64,000 bases of DNA, from positions 62,001 through 126,000 of the forward strand of contig NZ_FOUY01000017.1 in NCBI RefSeq assembly GCF_900115005.1, in the 5' to 3' direction. Under the pieces are notes generated by a model that worked only from the letters and a program-made list of their open reading frames with translations, did no database searches and had not been told where the DNA came from. Made by a program: the position numbers and the translations under genes. This stretch comes from Pseudonocardia ammonioxydans (GTDB lineage Bacteria; Actinomycetota; Actinomycetes; Mycobacteriales; Pseudonocardiaceae). Below are positions 55,798 to 64,000 of this stretch, piece after piece. Positions within the stretch are counted from its first letter, which is position 1, and every line of letters begins with the position of its first letter.

Positions 55798-58700
55798 TCA
55801 CGGCCTCGGGCGCACCTCGGTCACCGGCACGGGGACGGCGCGGGCGGTGAGGTCGTCGCGGCACCGCCGGAGCAGCGCGATGCTGCCGTGGTCGGACGCC
55901 AGCCGCGCGGCCGCCCGCAGGCGCGCCGCCGCGGCCGGTCCGTCGTCGTAGGCGGCCCGCATCCGCATGACCTCGGGCAACCACCACCGGTCGTCGCGCA
56001 GCTCCGCGGCGACCAGGGCGGCGTCGAGTCCGGCGCGCGCGGCGTCGGGCCTCTCCGCCCGGGCGGAGACGTCGGCGAGGAGCGACAGCCAGTAGGGCAT
56101 CCGGGCGAAGGACCCGGCGCGGGTCAGGTTCTCGACGCCGCGGTGGGCCAGCTCGACGCCCTCCGCCCCGCCGTGCTGCCAGCCCTGCAGGATCAGCGCC
56201 CACTCCCGGTAGTAGGCGAACCTGTTCCGCTCGCACAGCTCGCGCAGCTCCTCGACCGTCTCGGCCAGCGCCCCGGTGTCCCGGCGCAGCTGATGGGTGA
56301 GGCCGGCGTAGGCCAGGGCCACGGCGAGGCTGTAGGGGTGCTCGGCCGCGCGGGCGAGCGCGACGGCCTCACCGGCGTCGGCCAGCGCGTGCTCGTCCTC
56401 GCCGAGCAGCCAGTGCGCGTGGGCCGCCCACGCCCGGCTGTGCACGTCAGGCCGGTTGCCCACGCTCAGCGGGGAGAACGCACCGCCGTGCTCCGTCGCC
56501 CGGTGCAGGTGCTCGAGCCCCTCGGCGGGCCGCCCGAGGCTGACCGCGGAGCCGCCGAAGGCGAAGTGGGTGGCCGCCCCGAGCTCGGAGCCCGACGCCA
56601 CCCGGGCCAGGGCGCGGGTGGCGGTGCGGTGCGCGTCGGCGGTCCGGCCCTGCACGAACAACGACGTCCAGAGCCCGACGAGTGCCCGCGTCGCCGAGCC
56701 CGGCCGCCCCAGTGACTCCGCGAGGTCGATCGACCGTTCCAAGGTCGTGCGCAGGTGCGGGGAGGAGTAGCCGTCACGGGCGTTGAGCGGTGCGGCCATC
56801 GCCTCGAGCACCGCGAGCTCCCGCTCGGACCGGGCACGGCTCTCCGGCCACCCGCGCACGACGGCGAGCGCCTCGGACAGCAGCCGGACGGCCTCACCGT
56901 GGGCGAACGTCCGCGCCGCCACCCCCGCCGCCCGCTGGTAGTGCTCCACCGCCTGCTCGGCGCGCCCGCCGCGGGCGTACTGCTCGGCGAGCTGGGCCGA
57001 GACGGCGTCGGGGTCGCCGGGGTGCAACAGCTCGAGACCGTGCGCCACGCGGCGGTGCAGCAACCACCGCTTCGGCGGGCTGACCTGTGCGTAGGCCTCG
57101 TCCCGGATCAGGTCGTGGGAGAAGTCGTACCCGTCGGGGACCTCCCGCAGGATGCGCCGCCGCCACAGCTCGTCGACCGCGCGCACGACGGCGTCGGTGT
57201 CCAGCCCGGCGGCCTCGGTGAGCAGGTCGAGCGAGAAGTTCCGGCCGACGGCCGCCGCCAGGCCGGCGAGGTCGCGGGCCTCGGGGCTCACGGGTTCGAG
57301 CCGGGCGCGCAGGACCGCGGGGAGACCGCCGGCCGGGCTCGGGCCGGGCCCGGGGTCGAGGGCGCTGCGGACCGCCTCGACGACGTGCAGCGGGAACCCG
57401 CCGGTGGTGGCCTGGAGGAGCTCGGCGTGCGCGTCGGTCACCGGCCGGCCCGAGATCCGCTCGGCGAGCCGCGCCGTGTCGTGCGGTTCGAACGGGCCCA
57501 GCTCGACCTCGGTGAGCAGCCCGGCGGCGCGCATCCGCGCCGTCCAGTCCCCGAGCCCGGGAACGTGGTCGGGGCCGTCCCGGCGCACCGTCGCGGCGAC
57601 CATGACCGGTGCGTCGGGGACCAGCCCCAGCAGGAACGGCAGGAACGCCAGCGTCTCGGGGTCGCACCAGTGCAGGTCGTCCAGCACCAGCAACGTCGGG
57701 CGCCCCGGGCCGACCAGTGCACGGGCCAGGCCCTCGAGGAAGCGGTGCCGCTGCCAGACCTCGACGGCGGGCCGGGCCGCACCGACCGGCCGTGCCCGGG
57801 TCGTCTCCGACGGCACGAGGCGGTCGACCTCGCTGCGCCAGACCGGGTCCACCCGCGTCAGCCCCGCCCGCACGGCCGGGGTGCGCAACCAGTCCGCGAC
57901 CGGTGCCAGTGCCGGGCGCCCCGCGGAGCCGAAGCACCGGCTCGTCGCCACCACCGCTCCGCCCGACCGGGCCGTCTCGGCGACCTCGGCGACCAACCGG
58001 GACTTGCCCACGCCCGCATCACCCCGGACGAGCGCGAGCACCGGACGTCCGCCCGTCGCGCTGCGCCACGCGGCCCGCAACCGGTCGAGCTCGTCGGCGC
58101 GCCCGACCAGCCGCGCGACGGCGAGGCCCGACCGGGCGTGGTCGGTGGCCCCGGCGGCCGGTGGGGGCGCCGCAGGTGGGCCGGTACGGACGAGCAGCCC
58201 GTCCAGCACCGCCCGCGTGTCCGGGTCGGGCTCCACGCCGAGCTCACGTTCGAGGACCGCGGCGCAGTGGTGGAAGGTGCTCACGGCTCCGGCACGATCA
58301 CCGAGTTCCCCCTGGAGCTCCATCAACCGGCGGTAGCCGAGCTCCTCCAGCGGCCGCAGCCGGACCCGGCGGCGGGCGGCCTCGATCGCCGCCGCCGGGG
58401 CTCCGGCCCGGGCGTGCGCCTCGCGGATCAGGTCGTACTGTTCCACGCACCGGTCCTCGAGCTCGGTCCGGCACTGCAGCAGCCAGTCGTCGTAGCCGCC
58501 GGGGAGGAAGTCGCCCCGGTACCAGCCGACGGCGGCGGCCGCCCGCGCGAGCGCCTCGGCGTGGTCACCGGCGGCGTCCGCGGCGAGCGCGGCCGCCCCC
58601 TCGCGGGCGAACTCCCGCACGTCGACCCGGCAGTCCGCCGTGTCGGACCAGCCCAGCGCCCGCCCCGTGACCACGAGGCCCGCCCCGGGGCCGAGCAGGC

Positions 58701-58914
58701 TGCGCAGATGGTGCAGCTCGCGCCGCAGGTTGGTCAGCGCCTGCTCGTCGGTCGAGTCCGGCCAGAACGTCGCGGAGAGGCGGTGCCGGTCCTGGGGCGC
58801 GGGTGCGTGCACGACGAGGAACCCGAGCAGGGCGAGCGTGCGCGACGACCGGGTCCGCACCGTTCCGGACGCATCCCTGACGACCTGCTCGCCGAGGGGA
58901 GAGACCTGCAACAT
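55798..58914 (-). CDS. SARP-type transcriptional activator with AAA ATPase and TPR-like C-terminus
   Basis: A 1038-residue regulator. The N-terminal OmpR-like winged helix (about 1-85, TLALLGFLVVHAPAPQDRHRLSATFWPDSTDEQALTNLRRELHHLR) is followed by the bacterial activation domain BTAD (about 95-240, RVRLRPLEELGYRRLMELQGELGDRAGAV). The ATPase part has Walker A GDAGVGKSRL and Walker B TLLVLDDLHWCDPETLAFL. The C-terminal third is helical-repeat-like, with no LuxR HTH. Such proteins usually activate a nearby pathway. GGAGG is 10 bases before ATG 58914. It is divergent from an acyl-CoA dehydrogenase gene, its likeliest target. Confidence 0.9.
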   Translation of the reverse strand: MLQVSPLGEQVVRDASGTVRTRSSRTLALLGFLVVHAPAPQDRHRLSATFWPDSTDEQALTNLRRELHHLRSLLGPGAGLVVTGRALGWSDTADCRVDVREFAREGAAALAADAAGDHAEALARAAAAVGWYRGDFLPGGYDDWLLQCRTELEDRCVEQYDLIREAHARAGAPAAAIEAARRRVRLRPLEELGYRRLMELQGELGDRAGAVSTFHHCAAVLERELGVEPDPDTRAVLDGLLVRTGPPAAPPPAAGATDHARSGLAVARLVGRADELDRLRAAWRSATGGRPVLALVRGDAGVGKSRLVAEVAETARSGGAVVATSRCFGSAGRPALAPVADWLRTPAVRAGLTRVDPVWRSEVDRLVPSETTRARPVGAARPAVEVWQRHRFLEGLARALVGPGRPTLLVLDDLHWCDPETLAFLPFLLGLVPDAPVMVAATVRRDGPDHVPGLGDWTARMRAAGLLTEVELGPFEPHDTARLAERISGRPVTDAHAELLQATTGGFPLHVVEAVRSALDPGPGPSPAGGLPAVLRARLEPVSPEARDLAGLAAAVGRNFSLDLLTEAAGLDTDAVVRAVDELWRRRILREVPDGYDFSHDLIRDEAYAQVSPPKRWLLHRRVAHGLELLHPGDPDAVSAQLAEQYARGGRAEQAVEHYQRAAGVAARTFAHGEAVRLLSEALAVVRGWPESRARSERELAVLEAMAAPLNARDGYSSPHLRTTLERSIDLAESLGRPGSATRALVGLWTSLFVQGRTADAHRTATRALARVASGSELGAATHFAFGGSAVSLGRPAEGLEHLHRATEHGGAFSPLSVGNRPDVHSRAWAAHAHWLLGEDEHALADAGEAVALARAAEHPYSLAVALAYAGLTHQLRRDTGALAETVEELRELCERNRFAYYREWALILQGWQHGGAEGVELAHRGVENLTRAGSFARMPYWLSLLADVSARAERPDAARAGLDAALVAAELRDDRWWLPEVMRMRAAYDDGPAAAARLRAAARLASDHGSIALLRRCRDDLTARAVPVPVTEVRPRP

Positions 58915-59178
58915 CGCACCGCGACCTCCGGCGGCGCAGGGTAACCGCGCCCGGGGCCCCGGCGGCAGGGCACGACGTACCTCGCCGCCGCGGCGTTCGC
59001 CGCGCGCCGCGCCACCGTTCGCCACCGCCGGTGCGGGCGAACGGTCCGCGAACCCCCGGCTTCGTACCGTCACCGCGCCGACCTGCTCGGACGGGACCGA
59101 GCCGACGGTGACACCCGATCACACGCAGTGCCCCGGCCGGATCCGTCCGCGGCCGGGAACCGAGCAGGAGGAACCCTC

Positions 59179-60363
59179 ATGACCACGACATCCACCGACC
59201 CACGGACCGCACCGGCGGCCCCCGGTACCACCGATCCGATCACCACCGGCCCGATCACCGACGACGACGTCCGGGAGCTGGCCGCGCGGATCGGTCGGGC
59301 CGCCGCCCCGTTCGATGCCGGCCACGACCGGGACGCCACCTTCGTCACCGAGGCCTACGCCGAGATGGCCGCGCACGGCTACCTGCGTCTGGCGGTACCC
59401 GTGGAGCTGGGTGGCCTGGGCGCGACGCTGCGGCAGGTCGTGATCGCCGAGGAGGAGCTGGGCAGCCACTCCGGTTCGTCCGCGCTCGCGGCCGCCATGC
59501 ACCTGTACCTGACCGCGGTGCAGTGCTGGCGACGCCGCCGCGGCGCCGCCGACGCCGAGGGCGCCCTGCGCCGCGTCGCCGGGGAGGGCCTCGTGATGGC
59601 CACCAGCGGTGGCTCCGACTGGGTGTGCCCGACGACGACGGCCGTCGAGGTCGAGGGCGGGTTCCGGATCGACGGGCGCAAGGTGTTCTGCACCCAGGCA
59701 CCGGTGGGGACAGTGATCTCGACGTCCGCCGTGCTCGGTCCGCCCGGCCCCGATGCCGAGGTGCTGCACATGTCGGTGCCGCTGTCCGCCCGGGGGGTGC
59801 GGATGGTCGAGACCTGGGACACGCTCGGCATGCGCGGCACGGCGAGCCACGACCTCGTCCTCGACGGGGTGTTCGTGCCCGCGGACAAGATCATGGGCCG
59901 GCGGCCGTACGGCGTGCTGGCGGGCCCGCTGATGGTGGCGGCGATCCACTTCGCACCGGTCGCGGCGGCCGCCTACCTCGGGGTGGCACGCGGGGCGTGT
60001 GACGAGGCCGTGCGGATGACCGTCCGGCGCGGGCAGCCCTCGCCCGCCGCCGTACGCCGGATCGGCGAGATGCGGGCCCGGCTGCGGGTCGCCCGGTGGG
60101 CCGTGCTGTCCGCGGTCGACGAGATCGGGGACCCGGTGCCCGACGAGGCGACGCTGGCCACCGTCATGACCGCGAAGCGGCACGCGGTGACCGAGGCCCG
60201 CGCCGTGGTCGACACCGCCCTCGAGGTCGTCGGCGGGCCCGCGTTCTTCCGCAGCTCGCCCCTGGAGCGCGCCTACCGGGACGTGCGCGGAGGCCCGTTC
60301 CACCCGCTCACCCCGGAGGCCACGCTGGAGCTGCTCGGGACACGTGCGCTGGCGCGCTCGTGA
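59179..60363 (+). CDS. Acyl-CoA dehydrogenase family protein
   Basis: A 394-residue flavoprotein. It has the N-terminal helical domain (AYAEMAAHGYLRLAVPVELGGLGATLRQVVIAEEELG), FAD-binding segments VMATSGGSDW and FRIDGRKVFCTQAPVGTVI, GMRGTASHDLVLDGVFVP, and the C-terminal helical domain with VVGGPAFFRSSPLERAYRDVRGG. There is no clear catalytic Glu at the usual AYxG site; the RDVRGGPFHP motif is more like flavin monooxygenases/nitroalkane-type or streptomycete acyl-CoA dehydrogenase homologues in secondary metabolism. AGGAGGAA precedes ATG 59179 and overrides an upstream ATG at 59128. Its stop lies in a palindrome. Confidence 0.85.
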   Translation: MTTTSTDPRTAPAAPGTTDPITTGPITDDDVRELAARIGRAAAPFDAGHDRDATFVTEAYAEMAAHGYLRLAVPVELGGLGATLRQVVIAEEELGSHSGSSALAAAMHLYLTAVQCWRRRRGAADAEGALRRVAGEGLVMATSGGSDWVCPTTTAVEVEGGFRIDGRKVFCTQAPVGTVISTSAVLGPPGPDAEVLHMSVPLSARGVRMVETWDTLGMRGTASHDLVLDGVFVPADKIMGRRPYGVLAGPLMVAAIHFAPVAAAAYLGVARGACDEAVRMTVRRGQPSPAAVRRIGEMRARLRVARWAVLSAVDEIGDPVPDEATLATVMTAKRHAVTEARAVVDTALEVVGGPAFFRSSPLERAYRDVRGGPFHPLTPEATLELLGTRALARS

Positions 60364-60400
60364 GTGGTTGTCGCGGTCCTGACCGCGACAACCACTCACG
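60359..60400. repeat. REP-like palindrome, copy 2, between the acyl-CoA dehydrogenase gene and rel
   Basis: CGTGAGTGGTTGTCGCGGTC (60359-60378) and its exact reverse complement (60381-60400) around a 2-base centre (CT). The TGA at 60361-60363 ends the acyl-CoA dehydrogenase gene, and rel ends 6 bases further on the other strand, so it can act as a bidirectional terminator. It aligns with copy 1 with paired changes (A-T there, G-C here). Confidence 0.9.
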
Positions 60401-60405
60401 AGCCG

Positions 60406-62739
60406 CTACGCCGCACTCGTGACGCGGTAGACGTCGTAGACGCCCTCGATGTTGCGCACGGCCTGCAGCAGGTGGCCGAGGTGTTTCGGGTCGCCCATCT
60501 CGAAGGAGAACCGCGACACCGCGACCCGGTCGCGGGAGGTGGTCGTCGACGCCGACAGGATGTTGACCTTCTCGTCGGCCAGCACCTTGGTCACGTCGGA
60601 CAGCAGCCGGTGCCGGTCCAGGGCCTCCACCTGGATCGCCACCAGGAACACCGACTCCGGCGACACCGACCACGCGACGTCGACGAGGCGCTCCTCGCGG
60701 GTGGTGAGGTCGCCGGCGTTGGTGCAGTCGGTGCGGTGCACGCTGATCCCGCCGCCGCGGGTGACGAAGCCGAGGATCTCGTCGCCCGGCACCGGGGTGC
60801 AGCAGCGGGCGAGCTTGACGTAGAGGTCGCCCATCGCGTTGCCGTCGCCGTCCTGCACGACGACACCGGCGTTGCCCGAGGGCCGCCGGTGACGCACCGT
60901 GGACGGCGTGGCCCGCTCGGCGAGCTCCTCCTCGGCCTCCTCCTCGCCGCCGAACCAGGCGACGAGCCGCTGGACGACGTGCTGGGCGCTGGACTGGTGC
61001 TCGCCGACGGCGGCGTAGAGCGCGGAGACGTCGGTGTAGTGCATCTCCCGGGCGATCGCCGACATGGCGTCGGCGGAGATCAGCCGCTGCAGCGGCATCC
61101 CGGTGCGGCGGGCCTCCTTGGTGATCGCCTCCTTGCCCTCCTCGACGGCCTCCTCGCGGCGCTCCTTGGCGAACCACTGCTTGATCTTGGCCTTGGCCCG
61201 CGGGGACTTCGCGATGGACAGCCAGTCGCGGCTGGGGCCCGCGTCCTCGGCCTTGGAGGTGAAGATCTCGACGACGTCGCCGGAGGACAGCTGCCGTTCC
61301 AGCGCGACCAGCTTGCCGTTGACCCGCGACCCGATGCAGCGGTGCCCGACCTCGGTGTGCACGGCGTAGGCCAGGTCGATCGGGGTGGACCCGGTGGGCA
61401 GGGTGACGACGTCGCCCTTCGGGGTGAACACGAAGATCTCCCGCGCGGCGAGGTCGAAGCGCAGCGAGTCGAGGAACTCGCCGGGGTCGGCGGCCTCGCG
61501 CTGCCAGTCGAGCAGCTGGCGCATCCACGCCATCTCCTCGACCTCGACCTCCTTGCCCGCGCCGCCCTTGACCTCCTTGTAGCGCCAGTGCGCGGCGATG
61601 CCGTACTCCGCGGTGCGGTGCATCGCGTGCGTGCGGATCTGCACCTCGAGCGGCTTGCCGTCCGGCCCGATGACGGTGGTGTGCAGCGACTGGTACACCC
61701 CGAACCGGGGCTGGGCGATGTAGTCCTTGAACCGGCCGGGCATCGGCTGCCACAGCGCGTGCACCATGCCGATCGCGGCGTAGCAGTCCCGCACCTCGTC
61801 GACCAGCACGCGGACGCCCACGAGGTCGTGGATGTCGTCGAAGTCCCGGCCCTTGACGATCATCTTGCGGTAGATCGAGTAGTAGTGCTTCGGGCGGCCC
61901 TCGACCTTCGCCGGGATCCGCGCCGAGTCCAGCTGCGAGGTGACCTCGTCGATCACCTGGCGCAGGTAGGTGTCGCGCGACGGCGCCCGGTCGGCGACCA
62001 GCCGCACGATCTCCTGGTACTTCTTCGGCTGCAGGATCGCGAACGACAGGTCCTCCAGCTCCAGCTTCACCGTGGCCATGCCGAGCCGGTGCGCGAGCGG
62101 GGCGAACACCTCGAGGGTCTCGTTCGCCTTCTTGACCTGCTTCTCCGGCCGCAGGAAGCGCATGGTGCGCATGTTGTGCAGCCGGTCGGAGAGCTTGATG
62201 ACGAGCACCCGCGGGTCGCGCGCCATCGCGACGACCATCTTGCGGATCGTCTCGGCCTCGGCTGCCGAGCCGAACTCGACCTTGTCGAGCTTGGTGACGC
62301 CGTCGACCAGGTGCGCCACCTCGTCACCGAAGTCGGCGCGCAGCCGCTCCAGCGAGTAGTCGGTGTCCTCGACGGTGTCGTGCAGCAGCGCGGCGACCAG
62401 CGTGGTGGTGTCCATGCCGAGCTCGGCGAGGATCGTCGAGACGGCCAGCGGGTGGGTGATGTAGGGGTCGCCGGACTTGCGGGTCTGGCTGCGGTGCTTG
62501 GACTCGGCGACGTCGTAGGCCCGCTGCAGGAGCATGAGGTCGGCCTTGGGGTGCAGCGACCGGTGCACCGCGGCCAGCGGTTCGAGGACCGGCTTGACGA
62601 TGGCGACCCGCTGCGGTGTCATCCGCCGGGCGATCCGGGCGCGGACGCGCCGGGTGGCCGACGGCCGCGGCGGTTCGTCGTCCGCGGGCGTCAACGGCCG
62701 CGTGGCCGGGTGGGCGGTCGTCCGGTCGACCTCGGTCAC
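60406..62739 (-). CDS. rel: Bifunctional (p)ppGpp synthetase/hydrolase Rel
   Basis: The stringent-response enzyme, 777 residues. The HD hydrolase domain has [23 protein letters not shown] and [11 protein letters not shown]; the synthetase domain has [28 protein letters not shown] (the RFKD motif of bifunctional enzymes) and [16 protein letters not shown] ([27 protein letters not shown]), a helical/CC region with [10 protein letters not shown], and a C-terminal ACT domain follow. GTG 62739 is preceded by AGGAGG. It sits with apt and secF as in mycobacteria (Rv2583c-Rv2586c). Confidence 0.97.
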   Translation of the reverse strand: MTEVDRTTAHPATRPLTPADDEPPRPSATRRVRARIARRMTPQRVAIVKPVLEPLAAVHRSLHPKADLMLLQRAYDVAESKHRSQTRKSGDPYITHPLAVSTILAELGMDTTTLVAALLHDTVEDTDYSLERLRADFGDEVAHLVDGVTKLDKVEFGSAAEAETIRKMVVAMARDPRVLVIKLSDRLHNMRTMRFLRPEKQVKKANETLEVFAPLAHRLGMATVKLELEDLSFAILQPKKYQEIVRLVADRAPSRDTYLRQVIDEVTSQLDSARIPAKVEGRPKHYYSIYRKMIVKGRDFDDIHDLVGVRVLVDEVRDCYAAIGMVHALWQPMPGRFKDYIAQPRFGVYQSLHTTVIGPDGKPLEVQIRTHAMHRTAEYGIAAHWRYKEVKGGAGKEVEVEEMAWMRQLLDWQREAADPGEFLDSLRFDLAAREIFVFTPKGDVVTLPTGSTPIDLAYAVHTEVGHRCIGSRVNGKLVALERQLSSGDVVEIFTSKAEDAGPSRDWLSIAKSPRAKAKIKQWFAKERREEAVEEGKEAITKEARRTGMPLQRLISADAMSAIAREMHYTDVSALYAAVGEHQSSAQHVVQRLVAWFGGEEEAEEELAERATPSTVRHRRPSGNAGVVVQDGDGNAMGDLYVKLARCCTPVPGDEILGFVTRGGGISVHRTDCTNAGDLTTREERLVDVAWSVSPESVFLVAIQVEALDRHRLLSDVTKVLADEKVNILSASTTTSRDRVAVSRFSFEMGDPKHLGHLLQAVRNIEGVYDVYRVTSAA

Positions 62740-62825
62740 CGCACCTCCTGATCGTGCCCGTGGCGGGAGTGCTCCCTCGGCCCGAGGATAGTCCGCGGGC
62801 CCGCCCCGGGCGGAACGTGCGGGTC

Positions 62826-63398
62826 CTACGCGCTCAGGAGCGCGTCCACCCGCAGGTCACCCAGCTTCGACCGGCCGTTCAGCGCGGTCAGCTCCATCAG
62901 CGTGCCGAAGCCGACGATCTCGGCCCCGGCGTCGGCGAGCAGCGCACACGACGCCGCGGCGGTCCCGCCGGTGGCCAGGACGTCGTCGACGACGTACACC
63001 CGCGCGCCCGGCTCGACGACACCGGCCGGCAGCTGCAGGGTGGCGGTGCCGTACTCGAGCTCGTAGGTGCGCGACGCGGCGACGGCGGGCAGCTTGCCCG
63101 CCTTGCGGACCGGCACCGTCCCCACGCCGGCGACGAGCGCGACGGCCGCCCCGAGCAGGAACCCGCGGGCCTCGACCCCGATCACGATCTCCGCCTCGCC
63201 GGCGTGCGCGGCCAGCTCGGTGGTGACGGTGGCGAACGCGCCGCCGTCGGCGAGCACCGGGGTGATGTCGCGGAAGAGCACCCCGGGCTGCGGGTAGTCG
63301 GGCACCGAGCGGACGAGCTCGGCCACGCGGAGCAGGTCGTCGGCCGAGTCCGGATCGATCCCCGGGCCGACCCGGATGCCGTCGACGTCGACGCTCAC
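62826..63398 (-). CDS. apt: Adenine phosphoribosyltransferase
   Basis: Salvages adenine to AMP with PRPP. The 190 residues show the type I PRTase layout: [21 protein letters not shown] at the start, [23 protein letters not shown], and the PRPP loop [16 protein letters not shown]. The GTG start at 63398 overlaps the secF stop (GTGA). The first 20 residues are an extra acidic extension. It lies upstream of rel on the same strand, 86 bases away. Confidence 0.95.
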   Translation of the reverse strand: MSVDVDGIRVGPGIDPDSADDLLRVAELVRSVPDYPQPGVLFRDITPVLADGGAFATVTTELAAHAGEAEIVIGVEARGFLLGAAVALVAGVGTVPVRKAGKLPAVAASRTYELEYGTATLQLPAGVVEPGARVYVVDDVLATGGTAAASCALLADAGAEIVGFGTLMELTALNGRSKLGDLRVDALLSA

Positions 63399-64000
63399 CG
63401 GCGCCTCCGTCCGGTCTTGCCCGTCGGGCGGGCTCCGGGTCGGGGTGCGGCGGGCGCGGTACTGCTCACGGCTGCGAGCGTATCCGTCGCCGGTTCGGCG
63501 TCCGGCGCGGCCTCACCGTCGGGGGCCGCCCCGTCCGGGGCAGCGGCGGCGCGGGCCCGGCGGGCGGCGACCCGGTCGGCCTGGTCGCGGAACCGCTGGT
63601 CGCGCAGCTTGATGTCGACCAGGACCGGGGTGGCGAGCAGCAGCGACGAGACGACCCCGGTGATCATGCCGACGAGCTGGACGAGCGCCAGGTCGGCCAG
63701 CGTGCCGACCCCGAGCAGCCCGACACCGACCACCAGCAGGCCGAGCACCGGCAGGATGGCGATCAGCGAGGTGTTCATCGACCGCATGAGGGTCTGGTTC
63801 AGCGCCAGGTTCGCGGCCTCGGCGTAGGTGCGCCGGGTCAGCTTCAGCAGCCCCCGCGAGTTCTCCCGCACCTTGTCGAACACGACGACGGTGTCGTAGA
63901 GGGAGAAGCCGAGGATCGTCAGCAGCCCGATGACGGTGGCCGGGGTGACCTCCAGGCCGATGATCGAGTAGACGCCCGCGGTGACGACGATGTCGTTGAG
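63395..64000 (-). CDS. secF: Protein translocase subunit SecF, C-terminal part
   Basis: The gene runs off the right edge; 201 codons plus the stop codon are visible, in frame to base 64000. LNDIVVTAGVYSIIGLEVTPATVIGLLTILGFSLYDTVVVFDKVREN is the diagnostic SecF membrane segment, followed by TYAEAANLALNQTLMRSMNTSLIAILPVLGLL and two more helices. A hydrophilic Ala/Pro/Arg tail of about 65 residues ends the protein. With SecD it uses the proton gradient to aid late steps of Sec export. Its stop overlaps the apt start; secD should lie to the right. Confidence 0.95.
   Translation of the reverse strand, partial: LNDIVVTAGVYSIIGLEVTPATVIGLLTILGFSLYDTVVVFDKVRENSRGLLKLTRRTYAEAANLALNQTLMRSMNTSLIAILPVLGLLVVGVGLLGVGTLADLALVQLVGMITGVVSSLLLATPVLVDIKLRDQRFRDQADRVAARRARAAAAPDGAAPDGEAAPDAEPATDTLAAVSSTAPAAPRPGARPTGKTGRRRR

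Overview
The window is very GC-rich, gene-dense DNA from an actinobacterium. It is most likely a Pseudonocardiaceae member and perhaps Pseudonocardia. The reasons are frequent GTG starts, ATGA/GTGA stop-start overlaps, a nicotinoprotein-type (NDMA-dependent) alcohol dehydrogenase, an Scr1-type XRE/DUF397 regulator set, and a housekeeping block that I recognise from memory as largely collinear with Mycobacterium tuberculosis Rv2535c-Rv2586c (pepQ, aroB-aroK-aroC, prepilin peptidase, mltG, ruvX, alaS, rarA, aspS, Rv2578c, hisS, ppiB, rel, apt, secF). The genus is an inference. No rRNA, tRNA, CRISPR array or insertion sequence was seen.

Layout. 1-3 kb: the end of an ABC-2 permease, pepQ, and a divergent metallo-hydrolase. 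3-20.5 kb: an accessory catabolic island. A long leftward operon (13.2 to 4.97 kb) encodes aldehyde dehydrogenase, NDMA-type alcohol dehydrogenase, a SnoaL-like protein, two MHS-family symporters, an alpha/beta hydrolase, an SDR and an AHL/butyrolactone-lactonase-like enzyme, and it ends at a perfect 19-bp hairpin. The divergent rightward operon (13.4 to 20.5 kb) encodes a DUF35 Zn-ribbon/OB protein, a thiolase, a catalytically dead SDR-like protein, an active SDR, an alpha-methylacyl-CoA racemase-type family III protein, a GntR/FadR regulator, an acyl-CoA ligase and an SMP-30 lactonase. The first four genes repeat the bbsA-B-C-D order of anaerobic benzylsuccinate beta-oxidation. A 13-bp inverted operator-like pair flanks the divergent promoter, and a related site precedes the ligase gene.

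20.5-34 kb: membrane proteins (BrkB/YihY, AI-2E, HdeD), then aroB-aroK-aroC, a prepilin peptidase, a spermidine-synthase-like protein, a zinc alcohol dehydrogenase standing where aroE would be expected, then mltG, ruvX and alaS. 34-44.8 kb: an ECF sigma factor divergent from a secreted S1 protease, rarA, a membrane protein with YGQQ repeats, an AsnC regulator coupled to an aminotransferase, a DUF397/methyltransferase/Scr1-XRE cluster and a phosphotransferase. 44.9-54 kb: aspS, an intein-interrupted Rv2578c-type radical SAM protein with a perfect SOS box, a YibE/F membrane protein, a methyltransferase, hisS and a cyclophilin. 54-60.4 kb: a second accessory segment with a methyltransferase, a small winged-helix-like protein, a large SARP-type ATPase regulator and an acyl-CoA dehydrogenase. 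It carries two copies of a covarying 40-bp palindrome, each overlapping a stop codon. 60.4-64 kb: rel, apt and the C-terminal part of secF.

How it may work (inference): the island probably imports a carboxylate through the MHS symporters, opens lactones, oxidises alcohol to acid, activates the acid with CoA, corrects alpha-methyl stereochemistry, oxidises the beta-hydroxyacyl-CoA with a heteromeric SDR and cleaves it with the DUF35-thiolase pair, under GntR control. The substrate is unknown. Many genes with no ribosome binding site are preceded by TANNNT seven or eight bases before the start codon, which points to widespread leaderless transcription.
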